DNA of 64,000 nt from Crocodylus rhombifer (lineage: Eukaryota; Chordata; Crocodylia; Crocodylidae): NCBI GenBank assembly GCA_038503035.1, contig JAVSML010021635.1, forward strand, positions 248,001 through 312,000. The letters run 5' to 3'. Of this stretch, positions 12,761-25,089 are shown piece after piece. A model generated the notes under the pieces. It was not told the DNA's origin and searched no databases. It saw only the letters and a list, made by a program, of their open reading frames with translations. The position numbers and the translations under genes were made by a program. Position 1 is the stretch's first letter. The number at the start of each line of letters is the position of its first letter.

Positions 12761-12889
12761 GTCCACCTGAGAGTGCATAGTGGTGAGAGGCCTTTCAAGT
12801 GTCAGACTTGCAACAAAGGGTTTACCCAACTGGCTCACCTCCAGAAGCACTATCTGGTCCACACAGGCGAGAAGCCCCATGAGTGCCAG
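12761..12889 (+). CDS. PRDM1: PRDM1 zinc-finger exon (end of ZF1, ZF2, start of ZF3)
   Basis: The exon is 129 nt, exactly 43 codons, in phase 0 on both sides. It reads [20 protein letters not shown], completing C2H2 finger 1 and starting finger 2, then [17 protein letters not shown], completing finger 2 and giving the first Cys of finger 3. Linkers are of the canonical SGERP/TGEKP type found in DNA-binding arrays. Fingers 1 and 2 are the main determinants of BLIMP-1 binding to its GAAAG-containing sites (established for mammals). The acceptor is CAACAG at 12755-12760 and the donor is GTATGT at 12890. Concatenated residues 483-525; probable exon 6. Confidence 0.98.
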
Positions 12890-13163
12890 GTATGTAGCAC
12901 TTCATATACTGGGAGGTCATAGGCTGTGCTGCTTCTCTGTTGCACCATTTGCCAGATGCAGCTTTGTGACAAACTTCAGCACCAATGTTATTCAATATAA
13001 TTAAAAAAATAATCTGAGAATGTTTGTTTTTAGGTTTTTAAATGTGAAAGTGTCCGAGTGTAATGATAGGCGGCTTTTTCAACATGCTATAATGTCCTCT
13101 GTGATTTTAAAAGTAAAACTCTCACACTCATTCCTCATTTCTTCTTGTCATCTCCAAAATTAG
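12890..13163 (+). other. PRDM1: Short PRDM1 intron splitting zinc finger 3
   Basis: The intron is 274 bp, with donor GTATGT and acceptor AAATTAG ending at 13163. It is AT-rich and holds nothing else recognisable. It separates the first Cys of finger 3 from VCHKRF in the last exon. Confidence 0.93.
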
Positions 13164-13739
13164 GTTTGCCATAAGCGATTCAGCAGCACCAGCAACCTAA
13201 AGACCCATCTTCGGCTCCACTCTGGAGAAAAGCCTTACCAGTGCAAGTTGTGCCCTGCTAAATTCACCCAGTTTGTGCATCTGAAGCTGCACAAGCGTCT
13301 TCACACCAGGGAACGTCCACACAAGTGTGTCCACTGTCATAAGAGCTACATTCACCTCTGCAGCCTCAAAGTCCACCTGAAGGGCAACTGCCCAGTAACC
13401 CCTGCCTCCGGCCTCTCAATGGAGGATCTAAATCGTATCAATGAAGAGATCGAGAAGTTTGACATCAGTGACAATGCTGACAAGCTGGAAGATATGGAGG
13501 ACAATATTGACATGACATCAGTTGTGGAAAAAGAAATATTGACCATGCTCAGAAGAGAAATAGAAGGAGCTAATCTTAAAGTATCATTGCAGAGGAACCT
13601 GGGAAATGGACTTATCTCCTCAGGTTGCAACCTCTATGAATCTTCAGATATGTCCATTATGAAGTTGCCTCATGGTCATCCACTACCTCTGTTACCAATA
13701 AAGGTCAAGCAAGAAACAATTGAACCAATGGACCCTTAA
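13164..13739 (+). CDS. PRDM1: PRDM1 last coding exon: ZF3-ZF5 and C-terminal tail
   Basis: The exon is 191 codons plus TAA at 13737-13739. It opens VCHKRFSSTSNLKTHLRLH (finger 3), then YQCKLCPAKFTQFVHLKLH (finger 4), then HKCVHCHKSYIHLCSLKVHL followed by KGNC. Finger 5 is therefore of C2HC type, as is usual for BLIMP-1. An acidic tail follows (EEIEKFDISDNADKLEDMED), then LKVSLQRNLGNGL and the terminus IKVKQETIEPMDP. VKQE fits the SUMO consensus (hydrophobic-K-x-E); the equivalent mammalian lysine near the C-terminus is reported to be SUMOylated. The frame is intact with no lesion, so the gene appears functional. Concatenated residues 526-716; probable exon 7. Confidence 0.98.
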   Translation, partial: VCHKRFSSTSNLKTHLRLHSGEKPYQCKLCPAKFTQFVHLKLHKRLHTRERPHKCVHCHKSYIHLCSLKVHLKGNCPVTPASGLSMEDLNRINEEIEKFDISDNADKLEDMEDNIDMTSVVEKEILTMLRREIEGANLKVSLQRNLGNGLISSGCNLYESSDMSIMKLPHGHPLPLLPIKVKQETIEPMDP

Positions 13740-15054
13740 GACTTTTTCTGGCAAAAAGTGATTTTTATTTATGACTTGGCAAGTCAGGGTGCCTGTAGCA
13801 ATTGCTTGTACATAGTGTCAGTGCTGCACAGCAATCTTGGCTTACAGTAGTTTCCCTCACTCTCCAGTTGAAAGAAGGAACTCCAAAGTAACTATATTCT
13901 CAGGGCATGAAAAGAGGCAAAGGACTATGTATTGCCTCCCCAGTTACTAAAAGACAATCATCTATCCATAACTATTTTTTCAATTATAGTACTTCATAAT
14001 TTATTATGCAATTTATCATTCTAAAAGCAATAATTAGAAAATGTTTACAATGACTGAAAAAATCATTGTAATTTTGAGTATAAAAGTTTATATTTTGTTT
14101 CATGGCCATTCTTTGTAGATATTTTTTTCTGCACATCTGTCTTAAAAATTTAAGATTGGGGATAAAAAGTTATTTCAGTAAGTTTGTCTATGTACCAATG
14201 TCTTTAAAAACATGTTTTTTATATTGCCAAAGGTGAATATTTGACATATTGAGTCATAGATCAATTGGCTTGAAAAATGCTGTGTACATTCAGAAGTGGG
14301 TAGATATACAAAATCCCCCAGAGAAAAGAAAATCATACTTACCTGTGTATGGGTACTAGAGATTCCTCAGCCCACAGCTCTACCCACAACACATGACATA
14401 GCGAATACCTGCCTAACATGAATGATGCAATGGTCAGGTGTTTGGAAAACAATAGTAGTCACATGTTATGTCAGGAGATTTTATTACCCAAAGCCATGCA
14501 TCAACTGAAAATGTGAAGAAGTGGCTGTGTTTTTTTTTCAAAAGCCTCTTGAAACAAGCATACAATAATTCCAAATGTGCTGCCTACAAGGATTTTTTGA
14601 TTTTTGTTTTTTGTTTTTTTCCCCAGAACCTTCCAGGGATACAAAACATGGTCAATTCCCCTTTGAAATAAGGGTCTGCTTTTTGTTTTGTTTTGTTTTG
14701 TTTTTTCCATCCCACTTTTTCCATGGACAAAAGTGGGGAATGAAGTCCTTCCCTGGCACATACTTTTTTTTTTTTTCCCCCTTCCTGTACGACTTAGATT
14801 TTCCTCAGTATTTGTGTTTGTACATTTTGTGGTTAATTTAATTAAAGATGAAAAGGGCATTGCAAAGTTGTTGAACAACAATTACCTCATTGCGTGTGTC
14901 CAGTGGTGCAGAAAATGCTTTTTTATCTAATGCTTTGCTACTTTAGAGAAGAAACCAAAATGTGCACAGGAAAAGACAGAATGCACATCTTTTTATCTTT
15001 TTGTTCTGCTAAGCCCAAAGATATCATGTTGGCATTTGAGGTGTAGCAAAGAAT

Positions 15055-15122
15055 ACATGTATATTTATAGATATATTTATACCACTATACCATATATGTA
15101 TATGTATATATATTTATACCAC
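15055..15122 (+). repeat. AT-rich simple repeat in PRDM1 3' UTR
   Basis: A TATATTTATA-type low-complexity tract carries the phrase TATTTATACCACT twice (15070s and 15110s). It lies just upstream of the AATAAA at 15146 and may act as an upstream U/A-rich polyadenylation element, which is inference. Confidence 0.6.
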
Positions 15123-15145
15123 TTAAGTTGTGAGCCAAACCATGT

Positions 15146-15151
15146 AATAAA
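15146..15151 (+). terminator. Candidate proximal poly(A) signal AATAAA for PRDM1
   Basis: A canonical AATAAA sits 1.4 kb after the stop codon, with a T-rich stretch (CTATTTTTCATC) directly after it. If used, it would give the shorter transcript, which keeps all four microRNA seed matches listed for the UTR. Usage is inferred only. Confidence 0.4.
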
Positions 15152-17212
15152 ACCTATTTTTCATCTAAGTGTGAAAATCAAGTGTTATCCAGCTTTGCAT
15201 ATCACCTGATGACCTCAAAGCCAGAATGCTGTGCTAAGGCATTCAGCGCTTGCTAGCACATCAGCACAGTTGATCACTTAGAGCCTGATCTTGCAAACCC
15301 TTGTGTGAATAACTTTGCTGACATGTGCAGTCTCACAGAATTCAGTGGGATTTATTCACTGCAGAGCATTTGCAAGACTGTCTTGGATCCCTTGATATCC
15401 TTGCTATATGTCTTGTCATAAGCAAACCACCAGGAAAGAACTAGAAAAGAAATCAAACTATCACCCACCCATGGTATAAATATAATACACAATGGTGAAG
15501 AGTGGAATGAAATAGTTAAAGTTATTTGGGATCATCCTAACATCTTATTTTGTTCTGCCACTTAAGAGTTACATGGTCACAGGCAACTCTCAAGAAAGCA
15601 AATAGCATTATTATACACATCACCATTATATATATTCTAGCTTTTTATCTATTTATATTCTTTTAGATTTAAATAGACCACTTCATAAACCCAGGATTTT
15701 GTATGGCAATCTAATGCCTTCTGCCAAAAAGGAAACAAACCAACCCAAAAAACCTAAGATAATCGAAGAGAATCTCTAAATACAATTTTTGAAGGACTAC
15801 AGTTCATTACATTTCTGCTCCTATAAATCATGAAGCTGACAACTTTTAAGTGTAGCAATGGTTCACAAAAATAGTACTCACCCGTAGGATAAACCAAAGT
15901 ATCACTACTCTGTCCCTGGACACACACTTTTCCTATTAATTGCCTGTAGTGCTTTCTTGTATTTGATACAAATTTCACAAAGATTTATATGCATCAGCTT
16001 TAAGAATTGTTACTTCTCTTTACCTTTTTTACCCTTTCCCTTAGAACTTTTACATGTGAATGTAGCAACAATCAACAGTGTTTTATTTCTCTCTAAGAAA
16101 AACTTTGACCAAAGTTAACAGGCTTTTTACTTTGCTAGAACAACAAACTTATCTTATGTTTACGTACTGGTTTACATCGTTATTTATGTGCAAATTGTCA
16201 AAATGTAAATTAAATATAAGTGTTCGTTGCTTTACTAATGCTTCGTCTTCAATGTCTTATTCGTCTTCACATGCCACTTGGTGTCAGACTGGATTCCCAC
16301 TATGAGCCACAAGCACATGGTATACCAACATCTATGACATCTTGAATAATGCTGACTTCTGCCTCTCCTGAAAGACCAATTTCTTTCCATAATTCTGCAC
16401 TGCCTATAACCATGCTAGGTTAATATAATATTTTCTTAACTGGTTCACTCGCTCCCCATTTTTAGCCAATAATACCTTTCCTGTTAATATTTTTACAATT
16501 TCAAGTGCTTCAATGCTAACGTTTTTACAGTATCTGCCTTTCGGAAATGTAAGCAGGGTTCTAATTTACATTTTTCCAAATACTCATCATTTCTGGCCTG
16601 AAACTGTAACCACCAGGACCACAATGACACAATCACAATGTTAGCATGAGACCACTTAATCCTGTATCAACATGATGGGAACTGCATTCAAAACAAATGT
16701 GGATTTGATGTGAATAATGAGCTAATTCTAGAAAAAGCTCAAACTCCCTTGGCCAAAAATAAATAATACATGGGGATGCTTCAAAGTTAATTCAATGTTT
16801 GCTACTTCCATCATCCTCCACCAGATTTAAAACAGAATAGGCCATGTGGCGTCCTTTCCTACCTGAATGTTAAAGAAATAATGTTCCTTTTCATATTGAG
16901 ACGCTCAACAATGTATGATGTTTTAAAAGTATTTCACTGTCCTCTTAAAATTCATTTAAACATCTGTCTCAAGAATTTGAAACACTGCCAACATAGAACT
17001 GTGGAGTTAAGAAAACCAGAGCACTGTTGTCATAAATGTGCCAAATGGTGCATGTTTTACTCCTATATTCTACAGAGCTATTGCTGTAATAATGTTTTTT
17101 AAAAATGTGGGATAACCGTTACTGCCATAAATCATAGTTCATTACTTGGCAAGGCATGACTTTGTGCTGGAGAGTTATGTCCTGGGGACACTTTAAGCTT
17201 TAGAAGATGTTT

Positions 17213-17218
17213 AATAAA
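17213..17218 (+). terminator. Candidate distal poly(A) signal AATAAA for PRDM1
   Basis: A canonical AATAAA lies 3.5 kb after the stop codon. A GT/T-rich stretch (TGTGTTTGTTTTTT) begins about 70 nt downstream, at 17286-17299. It is preceded by non-repetitive AT-rich sequence of UTR-like character. Another AATAAA at 16758 lacks an obvious GT-rich follow-up. Confidence 0.45.
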
Positions 17219-17239
17219 ACACATTACATAAAAAGACAA

Positions 17240-19670
17240 TGTACCTTAGAGCTTGCAATTTCATTAGGCTGAACTCAGCAACTGCTGTGTTTGTTTTTTG
17301 GCTGAAACTGAAGCTGGTTTGAAGTCATTATATCACATGGTGACCAGGATTACAACACGCTTGGTGTATTTCTGGCCATGATATGAGTTTAATTAAATTG
17401 GGGGGGGGAGGGGAGGATACTAATTGTACAAAAAGCAAACTACGTGGGTAAAAAAAAAAACCAAACTGTTCTTTTCTTTGCTTCATGGGGACCCAGTCCT
17501 GCCAGGTACTGAATGCTTCCTCCCAAGACTGTAAGCACCTGCAATGCCCCCAGAACAAACAGCTGCTTATTTATTACCAGTATACCTGGTCAGTTACAGG
17601 TTTGTAACAGGGATTATTTTTTAATTAAATATTGACTATTAGAGGAAATAATTATATCGCTAAATTCCAGTGTTTTGCCAGCTGACCTACAAGTCACAGG
17701 TCTCTTGGAGCAAGAGGAATCTGTGTCTAAAATCAATCCAAGCAAAGCCTTTCAAATGGTTCTGCAGTAACTATATTGTAAAGCCCCATATCTTCTAGAG
17801 CCTAAGACAAATGAATTAATTCTTGACTGCTGGCAATTGCAGCCTAGTAGCCTGAAAAGAAAGAGTGACCCAGTGACTATTAATGGGATAAAGCCTTTCA
17901 GGTTTAATTTTCTATTCGAAGTCAATGGGGCACCATATGAATGCAGGATGCTGCTGGCAAGGAGTTAGTGTGGGATTAGGACCTACTGCTCAAGGTTGTC
18001 TAACAGCTGCTTAGTGGCATTACAACTAGAAAAAAAGTTCAGACTAGAATTAAAGGTAGCCAGGAGACATTTGAAAAGTAGTGCATAGGATAAAGCCAGA
18101 ATGGATTTGCTAATGCTAAATTGTATCACTACAATTCTTAGAACTAACACACAAAATAATGGATAAAGTGAGCACACCACAATAATGCATCTAGAATATC
18201 AGAAGAGCTTTTTGTAAGACAACATTAATTTTAAGAGACACAAGAGGCAAGCAAAAACATACAATGATAGGCTGAATAGTGAAGCCTGGAAGAGAGACTA
18301 GCTTCTCTTCCCCCAAGATGGCCAATCTTCTCTAAGAAGTACAGTTTTGTTTTAAGATTCAGCTGAAGACCACAGGTATGCTGTCTACACTGGGGCAGTA
18401 GGGTATCCCAGCCGATATGCTAAGAAGCAAGCTCCATCTTCCCACTTGCACTTGTATGCTCCAAACCCAGAACCACATCAGTGAGGTGATGCTAGGGTGT
18501 CCCTCTGCACCTGTTCTCAAGACCTTTTAAGAACAGGTTTCCAGCTTGCAGCCCCAAGGAACAAGCCCAGAGCTATTTCACCAGTATGTTGCTGTGGGAA
18601 ATCCTCTGTAACATTCAGGCTAGGACATGATGCTGCCATAGAGTAAACATACCCAGGCAGGCTGAAGGAGCAGTAGCAACCAGACAGGTGTGTGGGAGGG
18701 AGAGCAGGGTTCTGGCAGGGAGCCCTGCACACACCCCTGCTCAAGAGACACATTAAAGCACTCACCTGGTTAGAGATTGGCATTGCAGTTGGTTAGAGAT
18801 TTTGGTGGCCATAGCAGGGCCCAAGAGAGAAATGATGGTGGGGCTGGGAACATTTTAAAGAGTAGATAAATTTTGCAGCTGCTTCCAAAGAAAACCTTTG
18901 GGCTACAATTTAGATAAGTGCCATTTCCTTTTACTTGGCCACAGTTTTGACAAATTAATAAGAACCAGTGCACTAAAGAACTGCAAAGTCAGCAACACAT
19001 GTCCAGAGGACCTGGCCTGGAGGGTCTGGAATGTGCTCTGCACTTAGAGGTGATGGGCAGATTGGGAGAGATTATGGCAGGAACTTCAGGCTTCAGGCTT
19101 GTCAATGCACAGGAGTTGGACTACTTCTTCTCTTCCAGGTTGCTTAAAATGCTATGCTTTCTTAATGGGTTGTTATAGTGGTAGAGCTTGTTGCCTTCAA
19201 TTTCACATCACCAACCAAAACACTTCCAAGTCATACAAAAACTGCATAGCTCATACTTAAGGACTTGTCACCTCTGGGAAAGAGCTTATTAGAGCATGTG
19301 TGCCTGCATGCTTGTGTTTGTGCACACATGCACATATGCACGTGCATGTGTTCATGTGTGCGTGTGTGTGCATTTCTTCCAACAGTATCTTTTGTCAGAG
19401 GCTGTCAGGCTAGAACAGATATTGCATTTGTCCCTGGATAAGCTGTGCCTGTGTTTCTCTCAGAACGAAAATATCCTGGCATAGGCACCGAGTCCATGGG
19501 TGCTCTGGGGCTCAAGCACCCACCAAAAAAATTAGTAGGTGGTCAGCATCCATGATCCACATCAGGCAAGCTGCGTTGAAGAAATGCGCTGCTACTCTGG
19601 GCATGTGTGGAGCTTGGCACAGGAATGCCTAATAAAAAAGTACCCAACAGCAAAAAACAAAGTGGATGCC
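17240..19670. other. Intergenic sequence downstream of PRDM1
   Basis: This is mostly unique AT-rich DNA with no exon I can support. In other vertebrates the next gene is ATG5 in convergent orientation; I looked for the ATG5 C-terminal coding sequence on the minus strand and did not recognise it. A G-rich tract (17400-17416) and an alternating purine/pyrimidine tract (19292-19373) are the only notable local features. Confidence 0.6.
19292..19373 (+). repeat. Interrupted (TG)n/(CA)n microsatellite
   Basis: This alternating purine-pyrimidine tract is built of TGTGTG, GCACACATGCACAT and GTGCGTGTGTGTGC segments. It is a potential Z-DNA former. The short open frame over it is compositional. Confidence 0.8.
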
Positions 19671-19674
19671 TATG

Positions 19675-19911
19675 TATCCCAGGATCGGCGTGTACAGACA
19701 TTGACCTTCTAATCGTGGTTTAGTAAGCAGCTGAATGCACTGCCACTTTTCTGGCGTTGATTCAGCGATGCAATCCCAGGATAACTGTACAGACACACTT
19801 TGTGGTAGCTCAGAATAAAGTGTGACTACATTCTACCCGGGAAACTTTTTTAGGATGTATTTTGGGACAACAGACACAAATGTCTGTAAAAATATACTTG
19901 TCCCAGGATAA
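19675..19911. mobile_element. MITE with TATCC(CA/TG)GGA inverted ends
   Basis: The left end is TATCCCAGGA followed by GTGTACAGACA. The right end reads ACAAATGTCTGTAAAAATAT, then TCCCAGGATA. Reverse-complemented, the right end starts TATCCTGGGA with ACAGACA further in. Both the outer 10 bp (two mismatches) and the inner ACAGACA word are thus inverted. An internal copy of ATCCCAGGATAACTGTACAG lies at 19770-19790. The element is about 237 bp with no ORF, so it is non-autonomous. Confidence 0.6.
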
Positions 19912-22900
19912 AATGATTTATGCCATGATAAATGCAACTTCTATTTGCAGCCTCAGTAAGGTGTTTAATAGGGTTGTGAGATTACAGTCTTTTACAGATA
20001 GGAAACTGAGCCAGCAAATCAGACCTAGGAAAAAATAGAAACTGAAGTGTCCTGTCTCTCAGCCCCAATCTAACCACACAGCCATGCCCTTTGTTTGTGC
20101 ATCTCTAGCTACTCATCAGAACATAGGCGTAAGCTTCATCTTTCCTCTTACCTGCTGATGGTAACAACACACCCAGCAAAATGGGAGGGGTGACACTGGA
20201 TTTGCTGCTGAACCACAAGAGCCATCAAAATGACTAACATCAGAGCTAGATGACATTATGCCTTATTATTCATGAAAGAGGAGGAAGCTGGAACTTGACT
20301 GGTTGTAGAAACAACTGGTGCTGCTGGATGCTAGACTTATTAAGCCCCCACCTCTAAAAGGATCTGAAATACAATGGGCAGTGAGGAAAGAGAGAAGGAA
20401 AATATTCTTCAAGCCAGCAACCAATTCAGAGGCAGGGCAGGGAGATGAGAACTAGAATGTAGAAACTCAGGGAAATCCATGGGCTATGGAGAAAAGCAGC
20501 CGTCTCTACAGGGGCCACAACCTAGAAAATGGAGCACAACTGGGCAGATGGAGCTTTGACATGGTTGGGGAGATTAGGGTGAGGTTTAGTTCTATCCTCC
20601 AACCCCACTCCCTAAGGCAAACTCCTTTATGGGAAGGATGAGGGAATAGGATGGGATGTATCTGTCTTATTTTAAAGATGAGCTGGACCTCAATAAGTGG
20701 TAGAGAAAATAAAAGAAAGGGACAAGTTTTGCCTTTCCTCTACACTTTGTTCCTCTGAATTCTGCGCTACCACCTCTGCCATGAGCTTCTCACTCCCAGG
20801 CAACAGCAGTCCCACTGCTCTCTGTTCCAGATCCTGACATCATGGCAGACCCCTGGAAGACAGGAGGAACAATTACAGGGGAAAGTTTTGCTTGTCCCTG
20901 CAGTACAGGGCTGGGGCATGCTCCCTAGAGATGGAGTCTTTAGAGAATTTTGCTGCCAAGCTCTCATCATTCTTTACAGAGTACATGCAAAATGGTTTTT
21001 TTAAAGGTTCATTATTCAGCAAAACTTAAGTGGTTTTTACAAGGAGCCACCACAAAGCAGCTTTCAGGCATAAAGTTCAGCCCTATGCACACACCAGATT
21101 TTAAGTACCTGATCCATAACACATAGATGTTACAGCTTCTCAACAAAACAGTTGTAACAGTGGTTTCTACACAGAGCTAAGACAGAATATTTTGCACAAG
21201 CCTCCTTCTTGGGAACTGCTTACAGCATCTTAGTTTAAACACTCCATAAAAAATTGAGCCCGAAGCAAATGGAAAATTTCAGGTCACACAATTCGGTGCT
21301 GATGCGTACAACTAGTCTGATGATGGAAAGTGTCGGCTGCCTTGAGTACAGGTGTCACTACCAGCTCCACTGATGATAAAAGAAAAGCTTAGTATTCGTA
21401 AAATGACTCTTCCCATTTTTGTTCTGTTTTGCTCTAAAGCATCAGCCTAGAACCTTTCCTATTGTCTTCTATATGATTTCCTGTTACAGAAGTAAATCCT
21501 TTCAAGGAGAGCAGAATATAGGGCAAGAAACCTTGAAATTACTTGCTGCAAGGAAATAATGGTTACCACATGCAAATTTGCTTGAGCAAAATATCCAGAA
21601 GCTCTACTCAGCAGATGGAAGGTGTGACAAGAGGCCTTCCTGAGGCTGGTCCAATTGTTGACCCACCCACCTGTATAGGGCAGTCCACCCACCTGACTCT
21701 CCTGCCATGCCTTTGTTAGTTGTTCATAGGCAGGAGTCTGCCCATTTATTGCCCCGATGCCAAGAGCATAATACATGACTCCAACCTCCCCATGTCCCAT
21801 GCCTCACAGATGGCATCATCTTATGGCTCTGGACCCGTATGGGCCCTACTATATTCCCGACTGACGTTCAGACCCCAACCTGGATCCCTCCTAGTCAGGT
21901 GGCCTAACCTCCACCATCATTCTGGACAAGCCCCCTAGAGAAGGGATCTCAGCAATATGGATCCTAAAGTGCCCCATTACTTTAGTCTGGTATGTGGTAG
22001 GATCTTCAGTGCTGCTGTGTACTGATTTATGGTCCAGGGCTATCTACCATCCCCCTTTCAGTACCACTGATGAAGTTACTTTTGGAGAGAAAATACAAAT
22101 GAAGGAACTTTCTTGTGATGATCATTACAGAACAAAAGGGTCACTGTGTATATCACTATGACTATGCTTCGTAGCAACAGGCATTAGTTCTTCTGTATTG
22201 TATTTATAAAGAAAATGAAATGAGGAAATCATACAACAGATTTAAAAACACAAGCATCATGGAAAACAGAACGCAACAATAATGATAACATCATTCAGTC
22301 ACAAACAGGCAAAAAAAATAGAAGCTCTATTCATTTGTTTTCTGAAACCTATTATTTGTGAATTTTAAAAGGAAATAGGAAAAAAGCCCAAGTATTAAAT
22401 GTCATTGTTTTTCTAATGAGAATTATAAAGACTTTTATCAGAACCAAACTTAAGCAGTGTGATGCCTGATCAGGGCTCAAAGAGGGAAACTTTGTGCACT
22501 TCAGACAATAGGGGTGGTCATTTGGTAGATACAGTAGCTCACAGCCAACTGAGTGAAAACTGAATTATAGCCATATGTTAATGCTCAGGTCACGGGGCTG
22601 GTGGAGGTGCAGGCATTCAAATGAAGCTCCGAGCCACTTGTAATGGTGATTACTAGTTTTAATGATCCTGTGGACGCTGTATTCAAGAACAGGTTATCAG
22701 CCATAGGGTGCTGGCCAAATCCCAGGTTTTGTAGCTCACTCTCTCTAAATCCCTGCCTGTATTTACTTCTGCCTGTAAGCTGTTTTGAAGCTCCCAGGGC
22801 TAGAGCTAATAAAGGACTTGATTGCCTACTAGCTAGGTGCTCTGGTGGTTGGTTTCCAGAATTAGGCACCTTGGCTCCCCTACGTGGCACGCCTTAAAGG

Positions 22901-23225
22901 GCTGATTAAAAACAAAAAACAAAAAACCCAAACTAAAAAATAAAAAATAAAGCAAGCCCAGCCCTCATGAGGCCAAAGGGAGAGGTGCCTAGAAGCAGGG
23001 CTCGGGGCTGCCGACAGGTGCCTCACTCCACTCTGGATCTAGAGCCCAGAATCAGCTCTTTGGTGGAGGGGCACCCACCTGTTCTCTCAAACAACTGAGC
23101 AAGACACCCTCTTTTAAGACACTCAGTGAAGGAGATGGTGCTGATATCACTCAACTTTTATATAATGGCCTCATAGTTAGTATACTCACTCAGGGAGCGT
23201 AGGCTTAGGTTACAAGTCCTCCTCA
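19912..23225. other. Intergenic sequence without recognisable gene
   Basis: I see no exon, RNA gene or clear transposon here. Short open frames on both strands lack domains and are of random length. The segment from about 22570 to 23050 is GC-richer and may be old repeat, but I cannot name it. Confidence 0.5.
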
Positions 23226-23229
23226 AGTT

Positions 23230-23643
23230 GAAAAGAGTGAAATTTAGATGTCTCACTTCTCAGGAGGGTGCTGATAGGCTAGGCTGGGATAAGGACACTC
23301 TCTACCTCTCTTGTGGAAGCTGGGCCAATGTACAGCAAAAAATACAAGAATCAGGGGACTCAAAAGAAAGAACACAGGAATAAGCCTGACTCAAAGGGCT
23401 GTCCCCTGTGAGAGGAGAGGTCCTGCGATTTGGTTGCTGCTCCCAGGCCTATTCCTGGGAGCAAGACCAAGAACACATAAACAGTCCTGAGAGCAGGGAC
23501 ACAAACCCCAACAACCCTGCCCCTAGCCTGGGGAATAATGCACTCTTGTGAGGTATAAGATATGGACGTTAACCCCCTCAAGCTGAGGATGGCCTAGAAC
23601 CCATCTCCACTTCCTAGGCAAGTGCTTTAACTACTACATTACC
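23230..23643. repeat. Degenerate interspersed repeat, copy 2 of the family at 4530
   Basis: The segment ending CTAGGCAAGTGCTTTAACTA at 23645 matches the 3' parts of the repeats at 4723-4768 and 27085-27125. The CR1 that follows begins within a few bases of its end, so the CR1 probably inserted into it. Confidence 0.4.
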
Positions 23644-25089
23644 ATGTACTCTGGTATGGTGCCAGAGGACTGGAAGAGGACCAACGTGGTTCCCATCTTC
23701 AAAAAGGGGAGGAAGGAGGACCCGGGAAACTATAGGCCAGTTAGTCTTACCTCAATCCTGGGCAAGCTTTTTGAGAAAATTATTCTGGCGCATATCCATA
23801 AGGGGCCAGCAGGGGAGATTATGCTTAGGGGCAATCAACATGCGTTTGTTAGTGGCAGGTCCTGTCAGACCAACCTGGTAGCCTTCTATGACCAGGTCAC
23901 CAAATCCTTAAGTAGCAGTGGACATAGTCTTCCTGGACTTTCGGAAGGCCTTCGACACTGTCTCTCACCCCGTTCTCATTAAGAAACTGGGGGACTGTGG
24001 TGTCAACACCCACATAGTCAAATGGGTCACCAACTGGCTGGAGGGCCGCACCCAGAGAGTGGTGGTGGACGGGTCATTGTCGACCTGGAGGGATGTGGGC
24101 AGTGGGGTCCCCCAGGGCTCGGTCCTCAGGCCCGCACTGTTCAACATCTTTATCAGTGACTTGGATAAAGGGGTAAAAAGCACCCTGTTCAAATTTGCTG
24201 GGGAAATAATAAGATGTGGGGGGATGTGGGCATGCTAGAAGGGAGGAATAGGCTGCAATCAGACCTAGACAGGTTACAGGGGTGGGCAGATGAGAACAGG
24301 ATGGGATTCAACACTGACAAGTGCAAAGTGATGCACCTGGGGAGGAACAACCAGCACCATACCTACAGGCTGGGGAACTCCCTTCTCATCAGTGCAGAGG
24401 CAGAAAAGGATCTTGGAGTCATCATTGATGCCAAGATGAATATGGGCCGGCAGTGTGGGGATGCAGTCAGGAAGGCTAACCGCACCTTGTCATGCATCCG
24501 CAGATGCATCTCAAGCAGATCCAAGGAGGTGATCCTCCCCCTCTATGCGGCACTGGTCAGGCCGCAGCTGGAGTACTGTGTCCAGTTCTGGGCGCCACAC
24601 TTCAAGAGGGATGTGGACAATATGGAGAGGGTCCAGAGGAGGGCCACTCGCATGGTAAGGGAGCAGCAGGGCAGGCCCTATGAGGGGAGGCTACGGGACC
24701 TGAACCTGTTCAACCTCCACAAGAGAAGGGTGAGGGGCGATCTGGTGGCCTGTTACAAACTAGTCAGAGGGGACCAGCAGGCATTGGGGGAGTCCCTGTT
24801 CCCCCGAGCACTGCCAGGAGTGACCACGAATAACGGTCACAAGCTGGCAGAGGGTAGATTTAGGCTAGACATCAGGAGGCGCTACTTCACGGTCAGGGTG
24901 GCTAGGATCTGGAACCAACTTCCAACCGAAGTGGTGCTGGCTCCTACCCTGGGAGTATTTAAGAGGAGGCTGGATGTACACCTTGCAGGGGTCGTTTGAC
25001 CCCAGTACTCTTTCTTGCCATGGCAGGGGGTCAGACTCGATGATCTGCTCAGGTTCCTTCCAACCCTAGAAACTATGAAACTATGAAAA
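23644..25089 (+). mobile_element. 5'-truncated CR1 LINE (copy A): reverse-transcriptase half of ORF2 plus 3' tail
   Basis: The coding remnant begins with YSGMVPEDWKRTNVVPIFKK and GNYRPVSLTSILGKLFEKII, the N-terminal part of a CR1-clade reverse transcriptase. It continues in a second frame from about 23918 (VFLDFRKAFDTVSHPVL, then SGVPQGSVLRPALFN). From about 24214 it returns to the first frame for the C-terminal region (NTDKCKVMHLGR, PQLEYCVQFWAPHF) and ends DVHLAGVV at 24999. The two frameshifts lie near 23915 and 24205. At the second, the catalytic FADD has become FAGE, so the copy is dead. The element ends CTATGAAACTATGAAAA, the short-tandem 3' end characteristic of CR1, and a hAT-like element starts at the next base. 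The endonuclease and ORF1 are missing, the usual 5' truncation of target-primed insertion. Confidence 0.9.

Larger units (their letters stand above)
13740..17240 (+). other. PRDM1: Probable PRDM1 3' UTR (end uncertain)
   Basis: This is AT-rich sequence without recognised repeats following the PRDM1 stop codon. It contains matches to microRNA seeds known or reported to act on PRDM1: a miR-125 type 7-mer CTCAGGG at 13899, a miR-30 type 8-mer TGTTTACA at 14042, a let-7 type 7-mer TACCTCA at 14883 and a miR-9 type 7-mer CCAAAGA at 15015. Candidate poly(A) signals are at 15146, 16758 and 17213. The human 3' UTR is of the order of 2.4 kb, so an end between 15.2 and 17.2 kb is plausible. The boundary is inferred; RNA evidence is absent. 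Confidence 0.6.
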
